The notes below the pieces were generated by a model. That model ran no database searches and was not told the DNA's origin. It was given only the letters and a program-made list of their open reading frames with translations. Shown piece after piece: positions 1 through 8,432 of a stretch of DNA of 64,000 nucleotides (positions are counted from its first letter, which is position 1; each line of letters starts with the position of its first letter). The stretch is from Phycisphaerae bacterium. Its GTDB lineage: Bacteria; Planctomycetota; Phycisphaerae; UBA1845. The translations under genes were made by a program, and so were the position numbers. The stretch lies in NCBI GenBank assembly GCA_029260135.1, contig JAJDDV010000159.1, positions 31,815 through 95,814 on the forward strand, in the 5' to 3' direction.

Positions 1-1
1 C

Positions 2-469
2 AACATCGCCTGGATTCTGAGGCGTTTTCCGGTCTTCGGGGTGTTCGGCGATGGGGGATACAAGCTCCAGCCGATCTACGTGGAGGACCTGGCGAACCTG
101 GCGGTGACGGAGGGGCTTCGTGACGCTGATGTCATTGTCGATGCGATCGGTCCGGAGACTTTTCGCTATCGCGACCTCGTCCGCCAGATCGGGAGCATCG
201 TCGGCGTGAAGAGGCCTGTCACAGGGGTCCCGGCAGGGGTCGGCTGGGCGATTGGGTGGGGGATCGGCAAGGTCCTTGGCGACGTGGTGATTACACGCGA
301 GGAGATTGGTGCCTTGATGGCCGGGCTGCTGCACACGAAGTCGTCGCCGGTCGGTTCAACATCGCTGACCGAGTGGGCGACTCATCATGCGGCGTGTCTG
401 GGCCGTAGATACCACAGTGAGCTTGCGCGCCGGAAGGACCTGCACACTCCCTACGTCACGGTGTCATAA
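2..469 (+). CDS. NAD(P)-dependent epimerase/NmrA-like protein, C-terminal part (5' end outside window)
   Basis: The reading frame is already open at the left edge, so only the last 155 residues are visible. The segment 'PIYVEDLANLAV' matches the stretch of extended short-chain dehydrogenases (NDUFA9/NmrA-like) where the substrate region follows the Rossmann core; 'ETFRYRDLVRQIG' and a hydrophobic Gly/Trp-rich stretch follow. The nucleotide-binding GxxGxxG motif would lie upstream of the window and cannot be checked. The tail (about 40 residues) is basic and not typical of the family. The gene converges with the HD-GYP regulator, with 33 bases between the stop codons. Substrate unknown; a role in quinone or sugar metabolism would be a guess. 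Confidence 0.7.
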   Translation, partial: NIAWILRRFPVFGVFGDGGYKLQPIYVEDLANLAVTEGLRDADVIVDAIGPETFRYRDLVRQIGSIVGVKRPVTGVPAGVGWAIGWGIGKVLGDVVITREEIGALMAGLLHTKSSPVGSTSLTEWATHHAACLGRRYHSELARRKDLHTPYVTVS

Positions 470-502
470 CCGGTCGTTGCGGACGGCGTGATTCGTGTGT
501 TG

Positions 503-2104
503 TCAAGCGAGTATGGCTTCGACGGTGTCGTGGCTGTCTTCGTATTGCTCGCGGATCTCGCTGAACTGTTCGAGGCAGTTGAGGAATGCGTGTACCAGTA
601 CGGGATCGAAATGTGTTCCCGCGTCGCTGCGGATGATCTCGACGGCTTCCTGGTGCGAGCGGGCCTCCTTGTAGCAGCGACGGCTGGTAATGGCGTCGTA
701 GGCGTCGACCAGCGCAATGATTCGGGCCGCGAGGGGGATGTCCTGGCCCGCCAGTCCGCGTGGATACCCTGATCCGTCGTATCGTTCATGATGGCAGTGG
801 GCGATGTCCACGCACATCTGAAGCAGTGGGACCGGGAAGGTCGGATCGACGGCACGGGAGAGCACACGACGTCCAATCTCCGTGTGCGTCTTCATGATCT
901 GGAACTCTTCGTTCGTGAGCGATCCGGGCTTGGTCAGAATCTCGTCCGGGATACCGACCTTTCCAATGTCGTGCATGGGTGCGGCCTGAATGAGGCATTC
1001 GACGAAGTCCACAGTAATCCTGGCGGCGTAGGGGCCACCACGCCCGAGCTGGTCGGCCAGGAGCCTGGCGCCTCGGGTCACGCGCTCCAGGTGCATCGTC
1101 GTCTCTTCGTCGCGGAACTCGGCGAGGTGGCCTAGCGTCTGGAGCAGGACGCGCACGGACTGTCGCATTCGTTCGCTTCGAAGCATGTTGATCAAGGCGA
1201 TCGTCGCGGCGTCCGCGACGGATCGGATGCACTCGATCTCCTCCTTGGAGAACGGCGTGTCGTCCTGTTTCTCGGTGACGTTGAGTACGCCGAGGATGCC
1301 TCCCGGTGTGTTGACGGCCGTGGAGACGAGCGGTGTGCTCAAGAACGAATCGCGTCCATAATCTCGCGACGCTTTGGCGCCCGTGTCATAGGTTTTTGCG
1401 GCCAGTGTCTTTCCGCTCTGAAAAACCTGTCGCGTGATGCCCTCGAGGTCGGTCACGGGGACCTTTGCAACGACGATGGGATCGATCCCGACCGCGCGCT
1501 CGCATACGAGGAAATCACCGGTGGCGTCGGTCAGGAAGAGTGAGATGCGTTCCGCGCCGGTGGTTTGTGCGACGCAATCGATGAAGAGATCGAGTATCTG
1601 CTCGCGAGAATCCGCATGGTTCAGGTCGCGCATGAACTCGTAGAGTTCTCGGAGGCGTTTCGTAACGGTGCGAACCTCTTCTTCCAGCTCGGTGTTGAGG
1701 TGGTCGAGATCGCGACGCGCGCGAGCCAGCCTGAAGACGGTCTGTACCCTGGCCAGCAGTTCGGCCACGGCGAACGGTTTGGGCAAGTACTCCTGAGCGC
1801 CCGCTTCGAGTCCGCGGACGATGTCGTCGGCGCCCGATCGTGCAGTCAGCATGATGACGGGGATTCTGTCCGTCCGGGGATCGCTCTTGAGCGCTTTGGT
1901 TGCCGCGATTCCGTTCATCACGGGCAGGCCGATGTCCATGATGATCATGTCCGGCTGCCGCTGGGTGGCAATGTTCAGCCCCTCGCCGCCATCCGTGGCT
2001 TCGATGACCTCAAAGCCGGCGGCTCGCAGGTGTGCGCCCACAATGAACCGGAGTTCGGCCTCGTCTTCGACGAGCAGAATCGTGCCCTCGGGAAAGATCG
2101 CCAT
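503..2104 (-). CDS. Response regulator with REC, GAF and HD-GYP domains (putative cyclic-di-GMP phosphodiesterase)
   Basis: 533 residues. Residues 8-125 form a receiver domain with the acidic pair ED at 13-14, phospho-acceptor Asp57 in 'MIIMDIGLP' and the conserved Lys in 'EYLPKPF'. A coiled-coil linker and a GAF domain follow. The C-terminal third is HD-GYP: 'MHDIGKVGIPDEIL' carries the HD dyad and 'HHERYDGSGYPRGL' the GYP signature. All metal-ligand positions I can judge are present, so it is probably an active cyclic-di-GMP hydrolase switched by phosphorylation. I chose ATG 2104 because GAGAGG lies just upstream; an in-frame ATG at 2167 lacks such a site. No histidine kinase is adjacent, so its partner must be elsewhere. 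Confidence 0.9.
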   Translation of the reverse strand: MAIFPEGTILLVEDEAELRFIVGAHLRAAGFEVIEATDGGEGLNIATQRQPDMIIMDIGLPVMNGIAATKALKSDPRTDRIPVIMLTARSGADDIVRGLEAGAQEYLPKPFAVAELLARVQTVFRLARARRDLDHLNTELEEEVRTVTKRLRELYEFMRDLNHADSREQILDLFIDCVAQTTGAERISLFLTDATGDFLVCERAVGIDPIVVAKVPVTDLEGITRQVFQSGKTLAAKTYDTGAKASRDYGRDSFLSTPLVSTAVNTPGGILGVLNVTEKQDDTPFSKEEIECIRSVADAATIALINMLRSERMRQSVRVLLQTLGHLAEFRDEETTMHLERVTRGARLLADQLGRGGPYAARITVDFVECLIQAAPMHDIGKVGIPDEILTKPGSLTNEEFQIMKTHTEIGRRVLSRAVDPTFPVPLLQMCVDIAHCHHERYDGSGYPRGLAGQDIPLAARIIALVDAYDAITSRRCYKEARSHQEAVEIIRSDAGTHFDPVLVHAFLNCLEQFSEIREQYEDSHDTVEAILA

Positions 2105-2275
2105 GTACCGCCTCTCGTTGGGGGCCCGTATCGCGACCGTGCGCGTTGACAGCCCGTGTGTGTCCATCGGCAGCTTGTTGGACGAAGGTCATTTAGCGAC
2201 GTTCCGTGGCGGCCTTCGTCGTGCAGGTCCGAAAATGGTGAGTCCGGGGACATCGCGACGCGTACCCTTCGACGG

Positions 2276-2303
2276 TTGACAGTTGAACCGGTGAGGATAC
2301 GCT
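2276..2303 (+). promoter_or_regulatory. Putative sigma-70 type promoter for tRNA-Arg
   Basis: A perfect TTGACA (2276-2281) is followed after 16 bases by TACGCT (2298-2303). The tRNA begins 14 bases after the -10 box, a usual distance for a stable RNA promoter. Predicted from consensus only. Confidence 0.45.
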
Positions 2304-2317
2304 GCCTCGGTGCAGCG

Positions 2318-2390
2318 GTCCCCGTGGCACAATTGGATAGCGCGTCGGCCTCCGGAGCCGAAGGTTTCAGGTTCGAATCCTGACGGGGAC
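2318..2390 (+). tRNA. tRNA-Arg, anticodon CCG
   Basis: A 73-base cloverleaf. The acceptor arms GTCCCCG and CGGGGAC pair fully. The anticodon stem TCGGC/GCCGA encloses loop C-T-CCG-G-A, giving anticodon CCG (reads CGG, Arg). The T arm is TCAGG-TTCGAAT-CCTGA. The D stem has one A-C mismatch (GCAC against GCGC). CCA is not encoded. Confidence 0.95.
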
Positions 2391-2396
2391 GTTGTC

Positions 2397-2429
2397 CGCC
2401 GACCGCCGCGATTCTGGTGGGCGTTTTCC
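2397..2429 (+). terminator. Probable Rho-independent terminator after tRNA-Arg
   Basis: Arms CGCCGACC (2397-2404) and GGTGGGCG (2416-2423) pair with one mismatch around an 11-base loop and are followed by TTTT and a T-rich tail. It begins 7 bases after the tRNA. The mismatch lowers confidence. Confidence 0.5.
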
Positions 2430-2512
2430 TATTGTCGGGCGTCAAACGGGCTTGAACAGGACGTTGTCTGACCGTTGCCCGGTCCCTGTCTGTTTTTCGG
2501 ACGACGCTCCAT

Positions 2513-3082
2513 TTACGGGCGACTTCTGCCGCTGCTTCGACCGCCGGGGCCGGGCCACTCGATTCCCCTCGCCTCTGCTCGTTTCATCAGAGCGGCTTTG
2601 TAGACTCGCGCCTGAGCCATTTGATCTGGGTTGGCTGATTCGGACTTGGCCTTTCGTTCTTGCCGCGTCCACACCTTGTTGGCGCGTTTCTGGGGTCGTT
2701 TCTGTTGGGTCGGTTCGTCAGTCTTCTTCTTTTCCCACTGCACCACCCACTGGTCGAGGTGCCGATCCAGTATCGTATCGCGATCCGCCCGGTCGGCGTC
2801 CAGATACTCATCGATCCGGCTCTCCACCATCCGGCTGTACGCCTGCTCTTTGTTCTTCACTACCTGCTGCCGTTGCTCGGCCGTCAGCCCCCGATAGTGC
2901 GATGAGGAGAACATCGCCTTCATTTCGTCCGGTTCGTTCATCTTCTGCTGGATATTCTCGACGTTGAACGCCTCGGGAACTCGTGGGCCAACGTCTCGCG
3001 ATTGGCCCCAGACGACCCAGGCGATGCAGACGATCGTGACAAGCCCAGCGCCCAGCAGAATCCGCGTTTTAGGAGAAGACAT
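2513..3082 (-). CDS. Small membrane-anchored hypothetical protein
   Basis: 189 residues, not recognised. A single N-terminal hydrophobic segment (about residues 8-26, 'ILLGAGLVTIVCIAWVVWG') could be a signal anchor. The rest is strongly charged and helical, rich in Lys, Arg, Glu and Gln, with an extended 'EKKKTDEPTQQKRPQKR' tract and a Gly/Arg-rich tail ('PGGRSSGRSRP'). It would therefore have one membrane pass and a basic extramembrane domain. Codon use resembles its neighbours. It converges with tRNA-Arg and has no partner on its strand. Function unknown. Confidence 0.65.
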   Translation of the reverse strand: MSSPKTRILLGAGLVTIVCIAWVVWGQSRDVGPRVPEAFNVENIQQKMNEPDEMKAMFSSSHYRGLTAEQRQQVVKNKEQAYSRMVESRIDEYLDADRADRDTILDRHLDQWVVQWEKKKTDEPTQQKRPQKRANKVWTRQERKAKSESANPDQMAQARVYKAALMKRAEARGIEWPGPGGRSSGRSRP

Positions 3083-3485
3083 TGGATCGTTGCTCAGCGT
3101 CGTCGGCTACGGACCAGATGACCAAGGAAGCTCGACCGGTAACACCGTCGACCGCAGTATACATTTCGGCTGGATCACGCGGAAGATCGAGCCGGCGGGC
3201 TGCCTTCCCGAGGCGTGATTCGCGGGCTCGAATGCTGACGGGAAGCCATCTCGCCCTGCGCGGGTGCGCCGTGCGCGTTGGGCTCGCTACGACTCGCGCT
3301 GTCAGACGCCGAGGATGAATCGGCCTCTGCGAGCCCGGGCCGCGGGTCCTGGCGTTTGACGGGTTGCCCTCCGGGGCTGAAGGTTTTAAGCTAGGCTCGT
3401 AGCGCGGAGGTTGGAGCAGACCGGCGAGCGGTGGCGGCCTTGCTGTCGCGGTCCGGGAGGCGCACGCCGGAATCAGGGAGGAGCC
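3083..3485. other. Intergenic stretch without recognisable gene
   Basis: This 400-base gap separates the divergent small membrane protein and DNA methyltransferase genes, so it must hold both promoters. I could not pick a convincing -35/-10 pair. No RNA gene or clear repeat was seen. Confidence 0.5.
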
Positions 3486-4442
3486 ATGATGGCCGCCAAG
3501 CTCAGTGGGATTGTCCAGGGCGACTGCCTCGAGCTTCTTGCCCGCCTCAAACCGGGCTCGATCGATCTCGCTTTCGCCGACCCCCCCTTCAATATCGGGT
3601 ACGACTACGACACGTACGACGACAAACGTTCTTGTGAAGACTACCTCGGCTGGTCGAGGAAGTGGATCGAGGGCGTCATCCGTGTTCTAAAGCCGGACGG
3701 GACGTTCTGGCTGGCCATCGGAGACGAGTACGCCGCCGAGCTGAAGATGATGGCTACGCGAGAGCTGGGTTTGACGTGTCGAAGCTGGGTCGTGTGGTAT
3801 TACACATTCGGCGTTCACTGCAAGACGAAATTCACGCGTTCCCACGCGCACCTGTTCTATCTCGTCAAAGATCCGAAGGCGCATACGTTCAACGCCGACG
3901 AGGTCCGCGTGCCCTCGGCCCGACAACTGGTCTACGGCGACAAACGGGCGGACCCCAAAGGCCGCATGCCCGACGATACGTGGGTCCTCCGTCCGCAGGA
4001 TCTGCCGGAGGGATTCACTGCCGACAGCGATACCTGGTATTTCCCTCGCGTGTGCGGGACGTTTAAGGAACGGGAGGGCTTCCACGGCTGTCAGATGCCC
4101 GAGCAACTCCTCGGGCGGATCGTGCGGGCGTGCTCCAATCAGGGCGATCTTGTCCTCGATCCGTTCGCCGGAAGCGGAACGACCCTGTCGGTGGCGAAGA
4201 AGCTGGACCGTGAGTTCGTCGGATTCGAGCTGTCCAAGGACTACGTCAAGGCGATCGGGGATCGGCTTCGCAAAGCCGAGGTCGGCGATCCGCTTGACGG
4301 ATTCGCCGATCCGCTGACGAGCGCACCCAACACGGCCAACGGGACGGTTCGGACCGTCGATGGGCGGCGCAAGAAGCGGAATGGACGGTCTAATCCGGCG
4401 CCGTCTGAAGAGTCGTCCGAGCAGTCGACGCTGTGGGCATGA
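3486..4442 (+). CDS. Orphan site-specific DNA methyltransferase (beta-class, N4-cytosine/N6-adenine type)
   Basis: 318 residues. Catalytic motif IV 'DPPF' (in '[15 protein letters not shown]') lies near the N terminus and the S-adenosylmethionine motif I 'DPFAGSGTT' near the C terminus. That order defines the beta class, which modifies the amino group of adenine or cytosine in DNA. Between them lies a probable target-recognition region containing '[12 protein letters not shown]'. A low-complexity tail of about 50 residues is poorly conserved in kind. ATG 3486 is preceded by GGGAGGAG at good spacing. No restriction endonuclease gene is adjacent, so this looks like a solitary methylase with an epigenetic role, although a distant partner is possible. 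Confidence 0.9.
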   Translation: MMAAKLSGIVQGDCLELLARLKPGSIDLAFADPPFNIGYDYDTYDDKRSCEDYLGWSRKWIEGVIRVLKPDGTFWLAIGDEYAAELKMMATRELGLTCRSWVVWYYTFGVHCKTKFTRSHAHLFYLVKDPKAHTFNADEVRVPSARQLVYGDKRADPKGRMPDDTWVLRPQDLPEGFTADSDTWYFPRVCGTFKEREGFHGCQMPEQLLGRIVRACSNQGDLVLDPFAGSGTTLSVAKKLDREFVGFELSKDYVKAIGDRLRKAEVGDPLDGFADPLTSAPNTANGTVRTVDGRRKKRNGRSNPAPSEESSEQSTLWA

Positions 4443-4569
4443 CCGGTGAGAGGCTGACGCGGTGACGCGCGGCGAGCTCAGCGTTAGCGGGCAGGCCTTC
4501 TCGATCAATGCTCGGGAATTGTTCGCGCGGGAGCATACCGGTGCTCGCCCGCCCGATACACTGACGGCG

Positions 4570-5877
4570 ATGAACGCCTACCACGGTCAACCTGCGACGG
4601 GGCCTATCGACGCGGTCGTTACGTTGCCCGGTTCGAAGAGCATCACGAATCGCGCACTGATCGTCGCCGCCTTGGCCGATGGTCACAGTCTGCTGGCGGG
4701 TGCACTTCTGGCGGATGACACGCAGTTGATGATCGAGGTCCTTCGAACGCTGGGCGTGCCCGTCAGCGTCGATGAAGCGGGCGGTGTGGTGGAGGTCACC
4801 GGGTGCGGGGGGCATATTCCGGTCGAAGAGGCACGGCTCTACTGCGGCAATGCCGGTACGGTGATGAGGTTCGGTACGGCACTGGTCGCGCTGGGGCAGG
4901 GGCGATACGAACTCGACGGCGTGGATCGCATGCGTCAGCGCCCCATCGGCGGATTGGCTGAAGTTCTCAGCACGCTGGGTGCCGGCATCGAATGGCTTGG
5001 CGAGGAGGGGTTTCCGCCTCTGGCGGTCCATGGGCAGGGCCTCCGGGGAGGTCACGTGTCGTTCGACGCGCCCGAGTCAAGTCAGCTTGTCAGTGCTCTT
5101 CTGCTTGCGGCGCCTTACGCGTCGCGGGATGTCCTCATCGATGTCACGGGGGCCGTACCGAGCAAGCCCTATCTGAGAATCACCACATCGATCATGGATC
5201 GATTCGGCGTGTCGGTGGTCGAGCAGTTCGAGCGCGACCGCGCCCGGTTCATTGTCGAATCATCCCAGCGCTATCGGGGCTGCACGTACACCATCGAGCC
5301 GGACGCCTCCAACGCGACCTACTTCCTGGCGGCGCCAGCGATGGCGGGGGGGCGGGTCACCGTCGAGCGGCTCGGTACCGAGAGTATTCAGGGGGACGCG
5401 CGCTTCGTTGACGTTCTGGAGAAGATGGGATGCCGGATTGATCGGGCGGGGGATCACTTGACCGTTCACGGTCCGGAGGAAGGTGATCGGCTGCGCGGCA
5501 TCGACGTCGACCTGAACCAGATGCCGGATACGGTTCAGACGCTGGCCGTGCTGGCGTTGTTTGCGGAGGGGGCCACGGTGATCCGCGATGTCGCGAATCT
5601 TCGCGTTAAGGAGACCGACCGGCTGGCGGCGCTGAGCCGTGAGCTAACGAAGCTCGGCGGGCGGATTGAGGAGCGTCATGACGGGTTGACGATCCATCCA
5701 CCGGCGTCGATCTCGCCGGCAACGATCGACACGTACGACGATCACCGAATGGCGATGAGTTTTTCTCTTGCCGGGCTGAAATCTTCCGGAATCGTGATCG
5801 ACAATCCTGGTTGCTGCACGAAGACCTTTCCCGACTTCTTCGAGCGATTCGGGTGTCTCACCGCTCGCGCATCGTGA
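4570..5877 (+). CDS. aroA: 3-phosphoshikimate 1-carboxyvinyltransferase (EPSP synthase)
   Basis: 435 residues, the normal family length. It transfers the enolpyruvyl group of PEP to shikimate-3-phosphate, the sixth step of the shikimate pathway, in the cytoplasm. Visible signatures in order: 'LPGSKSITNRALI' with Lys23, 'GNAGTVMRF', 'RQRPIGGL', 'EPDASNATYFLAA', 'RVKETDRLAAL' and 'DDHRMAMSFSL'. All key PEP and shikimate-phosphate contacts are present. ATG 4570 gives the usual N terminus; a GTG at 4462 would add 36 unrelated residues. No clear Shine-Dalgarno precedes 4570. It follows the methyltransferase on the same strand after 127 bases; no other aro gene is nearby. Confidence 0.96.
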   Translation: MNAYHGQPATGPIDAVVTLPGSKSITNRALIVAALADGHSLLAGALLADDTQLMIEVLRTLGVPVSVDEAGGVVEVTGCGGHIPVEEARLYCGNAGTVMRFGTALVALGQGRYELDGVDRMRQRPIGGLAEVLSTLGAGIEWLGEEGFPPLAVHGQGLRGGHVSFDAPESSQLVSALLLAAPYASRDVLIDVTGAVPSKPYLRITTSIMDRFGVSVVEQFERDRARFIVESSQRYRGCTYTIEPDASNATYFLAAPAMAGGRVTVERLGTESIQGDARFVDVLEKMGCRIDRAGDHLTVHGPEEGDRLRGIDVDLNQMPDTVQTLAVLALFAEGATVIRDVANLRVKETDRLAALSRELTKLGGRIEERHDGLTIHPPASISPATIDTYDDHRMAMSFSLAGLKSSGIVIDNPGCCTKTFPDFFERFGCLTARAS

Positions 5878-6048
5878 TATCAGGGTCTGGAGGGGCGATG
5901 GCGGATCTCGGCGTGGCATCCCGGGCCGATCGGACCTCTCTGTCGCCGGCACTGATCCCCCCAGGCGGTTTCAAGTTGATCTGAGCAACGTCCCGATAAA
6001 TGAGCAAGCACGGTAGAATTGTGTCGACTGGAAATCGGGGTCGTCGTT

Positions 6049-7050
6049 GTGGCGGACATTCTGGATCAAAGCGAGGTTGATGCGCTGCTCGCCGCCGTCG
6101 AGACCGGCGGTGTGGAGACCGCGGAAGCGACGCCAACGCGCGCCGACCGGTCGAGCAAGGAAGTCCATTGCTACGACTTCAAGCGCCCGGAACGCGTCAG
6201 CAAAGAGCAGATGCGCGCGCTCGAGGGCATTCACGAGGCCTTCGCTCGCAACCTGGGTGCGTCCCTCTCGGGTTTCCTTCGGACGATCGTCGAGATTCGC
6301 GTGGTGACGACCGAGCAGCTCACCTACAGTGAGTTCATCCATTCACTTCCCAATCCAACGAACTTCAACCTTCTCACGGCAGAGCCGCTCGATGGGCAGA
6401 TGTGCCTGGAACTCAGTCCGCTGATCATCTATCCGATCATCGACCGATTGCTCGGGGGCTCGAACACCGAGCTGTTCATTCCGCAGCGTCCCCTGACGAT
6501 GATTGAACAGCGTCTCGTCGCACGAATTACCGACCGGGCGTTGACTTGCCTGACGGAGGCGTGGACGGAACTCGTCGAGGTGGAATTCAAGATCACCGAG
6601 GTCGAGAGCAATCCTCACCTGGTGCAGATCGTCGCCCCGAATGAAGTCGTTGTTGTGCTCGGATTCGAGATCAAGACGTCCGGGCGGGCGGGAACGATGA
6701 GTCTCTGTGTGCCGTTCAACGTCATCGAACCCGTGATGGGCAAGCTGCTCTCGCAGGGATGGTTGGCGTATCAGCGGCAAACCGCCCCCGAGGATAGATC
6801 CGAGGAAATTGCGCGGGGGCTCGGTGTGACGCATGTCGACGTTGTCGGCTATCTTGCTGAGACGACGATCACGATGGCGGAGCTATTGTCACTGCAAGTC
6901 GGTGACATCATCCAGACATCGAAGCCCGCCAACGGGGAAGCGATCATGCAGGTCGGCGGCGAGAACAAGTTCGCGGGCAGGCTCGGCCGGCACAAAGACA
7001 ACAAGGCCATCAAGATCACGCGCCAAGCTGAGGTCGAAGAGCGACTCTAA
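6049..7050 (+). CDS. fliM: Flagellar motor switch protein FliM
   Basis: 333 residues, standard length. The N-terminal 'LDQSEVDALLAAVE' is the FliM peptide that binds phosphorylated CheY. The middle domain contains 'YSEFIHSLPNPTNFNLL' and 'PLDGQMCLELSP', and the C-terminal SpoA-type domain ends with 'LQVGDIIQTSKP' and 'KFAGRLGRHKDNKAIKI'. It forms part of the cytoplasmic C-ring that sets rotation direction. The GTG at 6049 gives the canonical start 'MADILDQSE'; an earlier ATG at 6019 would add ten residues. It lacks the usual fliN/fliL partners on either side and faces pilT tail to tail. Confidence 0.95.
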   Translation: MADILDQSEVDALLAAVETGGVETAEATPTRADRSSKEVHCYDFKRPERVSKEQMRALEGIHEAFARNLGASLSGFLRTIVEIRVVTTEQLTYSEFIHSLPNPTNFNLLTAEPLDGQMCLELSPLIIYPIIDRLLGGSNTELFIPQRPLTMIEQRLVARITDRALTCLTEAWTELVEVEFKITEVESNPHLVQIVAPNEVVVVLGFEIKTSGRAGTMSLCVPFNVIEPVMGKLLSQGWLAYQRQTAPEDRSEEIARGLGVTHVDVVGYLAETTITMAELLSLQVGDIIQTSKPANGEAIMQVGGENKFAGRLGRHKDNKAIKITRQAEVEERL

Positions 7051-7096
7051 CGAGACGTGCGGACGTTCCATCTTTCGTGCGTGGCGAATTCGCCGA

Positions 7097-8203
7097 TTAT
7101 GTCATCCGTCCTGCGACGCCGCCGGGGTCCTTCGCGAATCGGCGAGCGGTTTCGGCGCTGATCCTCCCCGTTGCGGCCAATCGCTGCAGGTCTTCATCGA
7201 GCGTCGACATGCCGTCTCGCTTTCCCGTTTGGATCGCGGATTCGATCGAATCGATCTTTCCCCAGCGGATTCCAGCTCGCACCGGGTTGTTGACGTGCAT
7301 GACTTCCATGGCCAACGCCCGTTTGCCCTCGCCCTCGGCGGGCGGCAACAGGTGTTGGCAAATGACGGAGCGAAGGCTCAGTGAGAGCTGAGAACGCACG
7401 TCATCCTGGGCGTCATGTGGAAAGAGGTCGACGAACCGGGTGACAGCCCCTTTGGCGTCCCGCGTGTGCATCGTGCTGAAGATCAGGTGGCCCGTCTCGG
7501 CTGCACTGAGCGCCATTCGTGCCGTGTCGGGATCGCGGATTTCGCCGATCAACACGACGTCCGGGTCCTGCCGCAGGCCATACTTCAGACCGTCGAAGAA
7601 GGAGTCGACGTCGCGTCCGACCTCGCGCTGCGTCGTGACGGTGGAACTGACCGGGCCGTGGACATACTCGATGGGTTCTTCGACGGTGATGATCCGGTAT
7701 CCACCGCGACGATTCAGCACATCGATCAACGCCGCCAGCGTCGTCGATTTTCCCGACCCCGTAACACCGGTGACGATGACCAGCCCGTTCGTATAGGAGA
7801 CCAAGTGGTGTGCAAGGGCCTCCGGAAAGCCCATCCAGTCGAAGTTCGGAATCTGATTGGGCACGTGTCGCAGGCTGGCACACCATTGCCCTTGCGCAAG
7901 AAAGACGTTGGCGCGGAATCGGTGCGCTACGCCGCCGTGCTCCACCGATACGGAGAAATCGTAATTCTTCTGTTCGTCCAATCGCCCCTGGATTCGTTCG
8001 GGCAGTAGCGAGTCGATGAGCCCCCTGATGTGCTCGGCGGACAGCACTTCGCCCTCCGGCTGAAGCAGGCCGTGTACCCGATAGGTGACCGCGTACCCCT
8101 CCGCCAGGTGGATGTCCGAAGCCTCGCGATCCACCGCCGCATGGAGAATGGAGGGGAGTCCGTTCTGCTGGTCCGGATGGCTGGAAGATGTCTCTGTTGT
8201 CAT
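7097..8203 (-). CDS. pilT: Twitching-motility/pilus retraction ATPase PilT
   Basis: 368 residues. A secretion-type hexameric ATPase: Walker A 'GVTGSGKST' at 146-154, Asp box around 'RIITVEEPIEYVHG' (170-183), Walker B 'DVVLIGEIRDP' (215-225) and His box 'TGHLIFSTMHTRDA' (237-250). The C terminus 'GMSTLDEDLQRL' is PilT-like. PilT retracts type IV pili by driving pilin back into the membrane. The start at 8203 has no Shine-Dalgarno and lies 6 bases after a TATACT box, so the mRNA may be leaderless. No other pil genes are in the window. It shares its strand with two secreted proteins upstream. Confidence 0.93.
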   Translation of the reverse strand: MTTETSSSHPDQQNGLPSILHAAVDREASDIHLAEGYAVTYRVHGLLQPEGEVLSAEHIRGLIDSLLPERIQGRLDEQKNYDFSVSVEHGGVAHRFRANVFLAQGQWCASLRHVPNQIPNFDWMGFPEALAHHLVSYTNGLVIVTGVTGSGKSTTLAALIDVLNRRGGYRIITVEEPIEYVHGPVSSTVTTQREVGRDVDSFFDGLKYGLRQDPDVVLIGEIRDPDTARMALSAAETGHLIFSTMHTRDAKGAVTRFVDLFPHDAQDDVRSQLSLSLRSVICQHLLPPAEGEGKRALAMEVMHVNNPVRAGIRWGKIDSIESAIQTGKRDGMSTLDEDLQRLAATGRISAETARRFAKDPGGVAGRMT

Positions 8204-8209
8204 GCTATC

Positions 8210-8238
8210 AGTATACCCGAATCGACGCGACGTGTTGC
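8210..8238 (-). promoter_or_regulatory. Putative pilT promoter implying a leaderless transcript
   Basis: On the minus strand GCAACA (8233-8238) is followed after 17 bases by TATACT (8210-8215). The ATG of pilT begins 6 bases later, where transcription itself would start. The -35 match is weak; the -10 match is strong. Confidence 0.4.
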
Positions 8239-8432
8239 AGTTCGAGCGTCTCCTTCGAGCGGGCAGGGCTCGGATGTCCGCCTTCGACCGACCGCCGGTG
8301 AGCGTCTGCCGATCTTCGTCTGCGAGGCTGTGTGATGGCAGGGGGCGTGTATCCAGTTCGGGTCCACTGAGCGACGGATTTGTGACCGCCGCTCATCGAT
8401 TCGTCTTCTCCACTGGCGATTTGAGTCCGTGC

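Noticed and set aside
3217..3245. Sequence resembling a tRNA T-arm
   Set aside because: GGCTCGAATGC-type stretch without a matching acceptor or anticodon stem.
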